Source: Lachnospiraceae bacterium
GTDB lineage: Bacteria > Bacillota > Clostridia > Lachnospirales > Lachnospiraceae
Length of the DNA stretch: 6,208 bases
Reading direction: 5' to 3'
NCBI GenBank assembly: GCA_017961385.1
Contig: JAGCXJ010000343.1
Span: 1-6,208, forward strand
The notes below the pieces were generated by a model that did no database searches, was not told the origin of the DNA, and saw nothing but the letters and a program-made list of their open reading frames with translations. Below, in pieces: positions 5,969-6,208 of this stretch. The stretch's first letter is position 1, and the number at the start of each line of letters is the position of its first letter. A program made the position numbers and the translations under genes.

Positions 5969-5971
5969 TGT
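5951..5971. other. probable chimeric junction between unrelated genomes
   Basis: On the minus strand the sequence changes here from an outer-membrane-factor reading (frame of 6102) to a decarboxylase reading (frame of 5923), with no stop, start or spacer between them. The bases ACAAAACTGGCTAAAAGACTG make sense in both proteins (QNWLKD and TKLAKRL), so the exact break is ambiguous over up to about 20 bases. That is the pattern expected for a join at a short shared sequence. Composition changes across it from about 40-43% to about 51% GC. I see no inverted repeat, target duplication or transposase. Confidence 0.75.
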
Positions 5972-6102
5972 TGCGTAAATACACCATAATTGGACGCATC
6001 GGCACCCTGCGGTAAATCTGCATTAGGGCGCTTGTAATTGGGCCCCATCGTGCACCCGGCAGTTAAAACGGCACAAGCCGTTAATAAATTAACTAGTTTC
6101 AT
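5953..6102 (-). CDS. outer membrane factor lipoprotein (NodT/CusC-type efflux channel), N-terminus only
   Basis: About 50 residues of the start of an RND-pump outer-membrane channel. It opens with a lipoprotein signal: Met-Lys, a short hydrophobic core, and the lipobox AVLTAGC (11-17) with Cys17 as the lipidation site. Next comes TMGPNYKRP (18-26), which matches the G-P-[DN]-Y-x-R-P signature found just after the lipidated Cys in NodT/OprM/CusC proteins, and then QQNWLKD. After the junction the frame meets a TAA (5949-5947) that lies in decarboxylase sequence and is not the natural end; the family is usually around 450-500 residues. The ATG has AGGAG at 6108-6112, five bases away, and overlaps the stop of the permease gene as ATGA. 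A diderm outer-membrane protein does not fit the Firmicute genes to the left. Confidence 0.8.
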
Positions 6103-6206
6103 TTGGTCTCCTGTTTATCTTTTCCGGCAAATAGCGTGAAAAACCACGGCACAAACATCGGCGCTACACCCGTGGCAACGAGCATCCCGCACACCACAGC
6201 GGTACC
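6099..6206 (-). CDS. RND efflux transporter permease, C-terminal end only
   Basis: The final 35 residues of an inner-membrane RND (HAE1/AcrB-type) efflux pump, cut by the window edge. GTAVVCGMLVATGVAPMFVP followed by WFFTLF corresponds to the last transmembrane helix of AcrB-like pumps, where the family reads roughly GTxVxGGMxxATxLAxFFVPxFF, and a short charged tail (AGKDKQETK) ends it. The TGA (6101-6099) overlaps the outer-membrane-factor ATG, the usual permease-then-channel order of tripartite pump operons. The substrate cannot be inferred. With its partner it belongs to a different, diderm organism from the rest of the window. Confidence 0.78.
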   Translation of the reverse strand, partial: GTAVVCGMLVATGVAPMFVPWFFTLFAGKDKQETK

Positions 6207-6208
6207 GA

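Noticed and set aside
5947..6102. A natural 51-codon lipoprotein ending at the TAA at 5949-5947
   Set aside because: The stop falls in decarboxylase sequence read out of frame; the N-terminus matches the much longer outer-membrane-factor family.

Overview
The first ~5.95 kb read as a gene cluster from a low-to-moderate GC Firmicute, most likely a clostridial (Lachnospiraceae-type) bacterium. Two hand-counted 60-base lines gave 40-43% GC. Eight complete genes and one truncated gene lie on the minus strand with gaps of at most 44 bases or with short overlaps. Read in transcription order (right to left) they are: the C-terminal end of an Orn/Lys/Arg decarboxylase, a divergent guanylate-kinase-family protein, yaaR (DUF327), holB (DNA polymerase III delta'), ricT/yaaT (PSP1), a TrmN6/YabB-like methyltransferase, a membrane-anchored Mrr-like nuclease with a TTG start, a PaaI-type hotdog thioesterase, and rsmI.

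This is a variant of the Bacillus yaaO-tmk-yaaQ-yaaR-holB-yaaT-yabA-yabB-yazA-rsmI (yabC) block. The guanylate-kinase-like gene occupies the place of tmk, yaaQ, yabA and yazA are absent, and a nuclease and a thioesterase sit between the yabB-like gene and rsmI. The products cover clamp loading (HolB), RNase Y-linked RNA maturation (RicT), and tRNA and 16S rRNA methylation (TrmN6-like, RsmI). Close spacing, two overlaps (8 and 4 bases) and no visible internal terminator point to one co-transcribed, partly translationally coupled unit. An 11-base motif (GGTTTATAGAT on the transcript strand) recurs at three gene borders of this unit and nowhere else that I found.

The last ~240 bases (about 5972-6208) do not belong with the rest. 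They encode the C-terminus of an RND efflux permease followed, with an ATGA overlap, by the N-terminus of an outer-membrane-factor lipoprotein. This is a diderm (Gram-negative) arrangement, at about 51% GC. It fuses out of frame into the middle of the decarboxylase gene at about 5951-5971. I read this as a chimeric join (assembly or amplification artefact), less likely a real insertion.

The first 121 bases hold only an unidentified open frame on the plus strand that could be the end of a convergent gene. I found no RNA gene, CRISPR array, insertion sequence, origin or attachment site. The only candidate novelties I can support are the divergent kinase, the membrane-anchored nuclease and the repeated motif.
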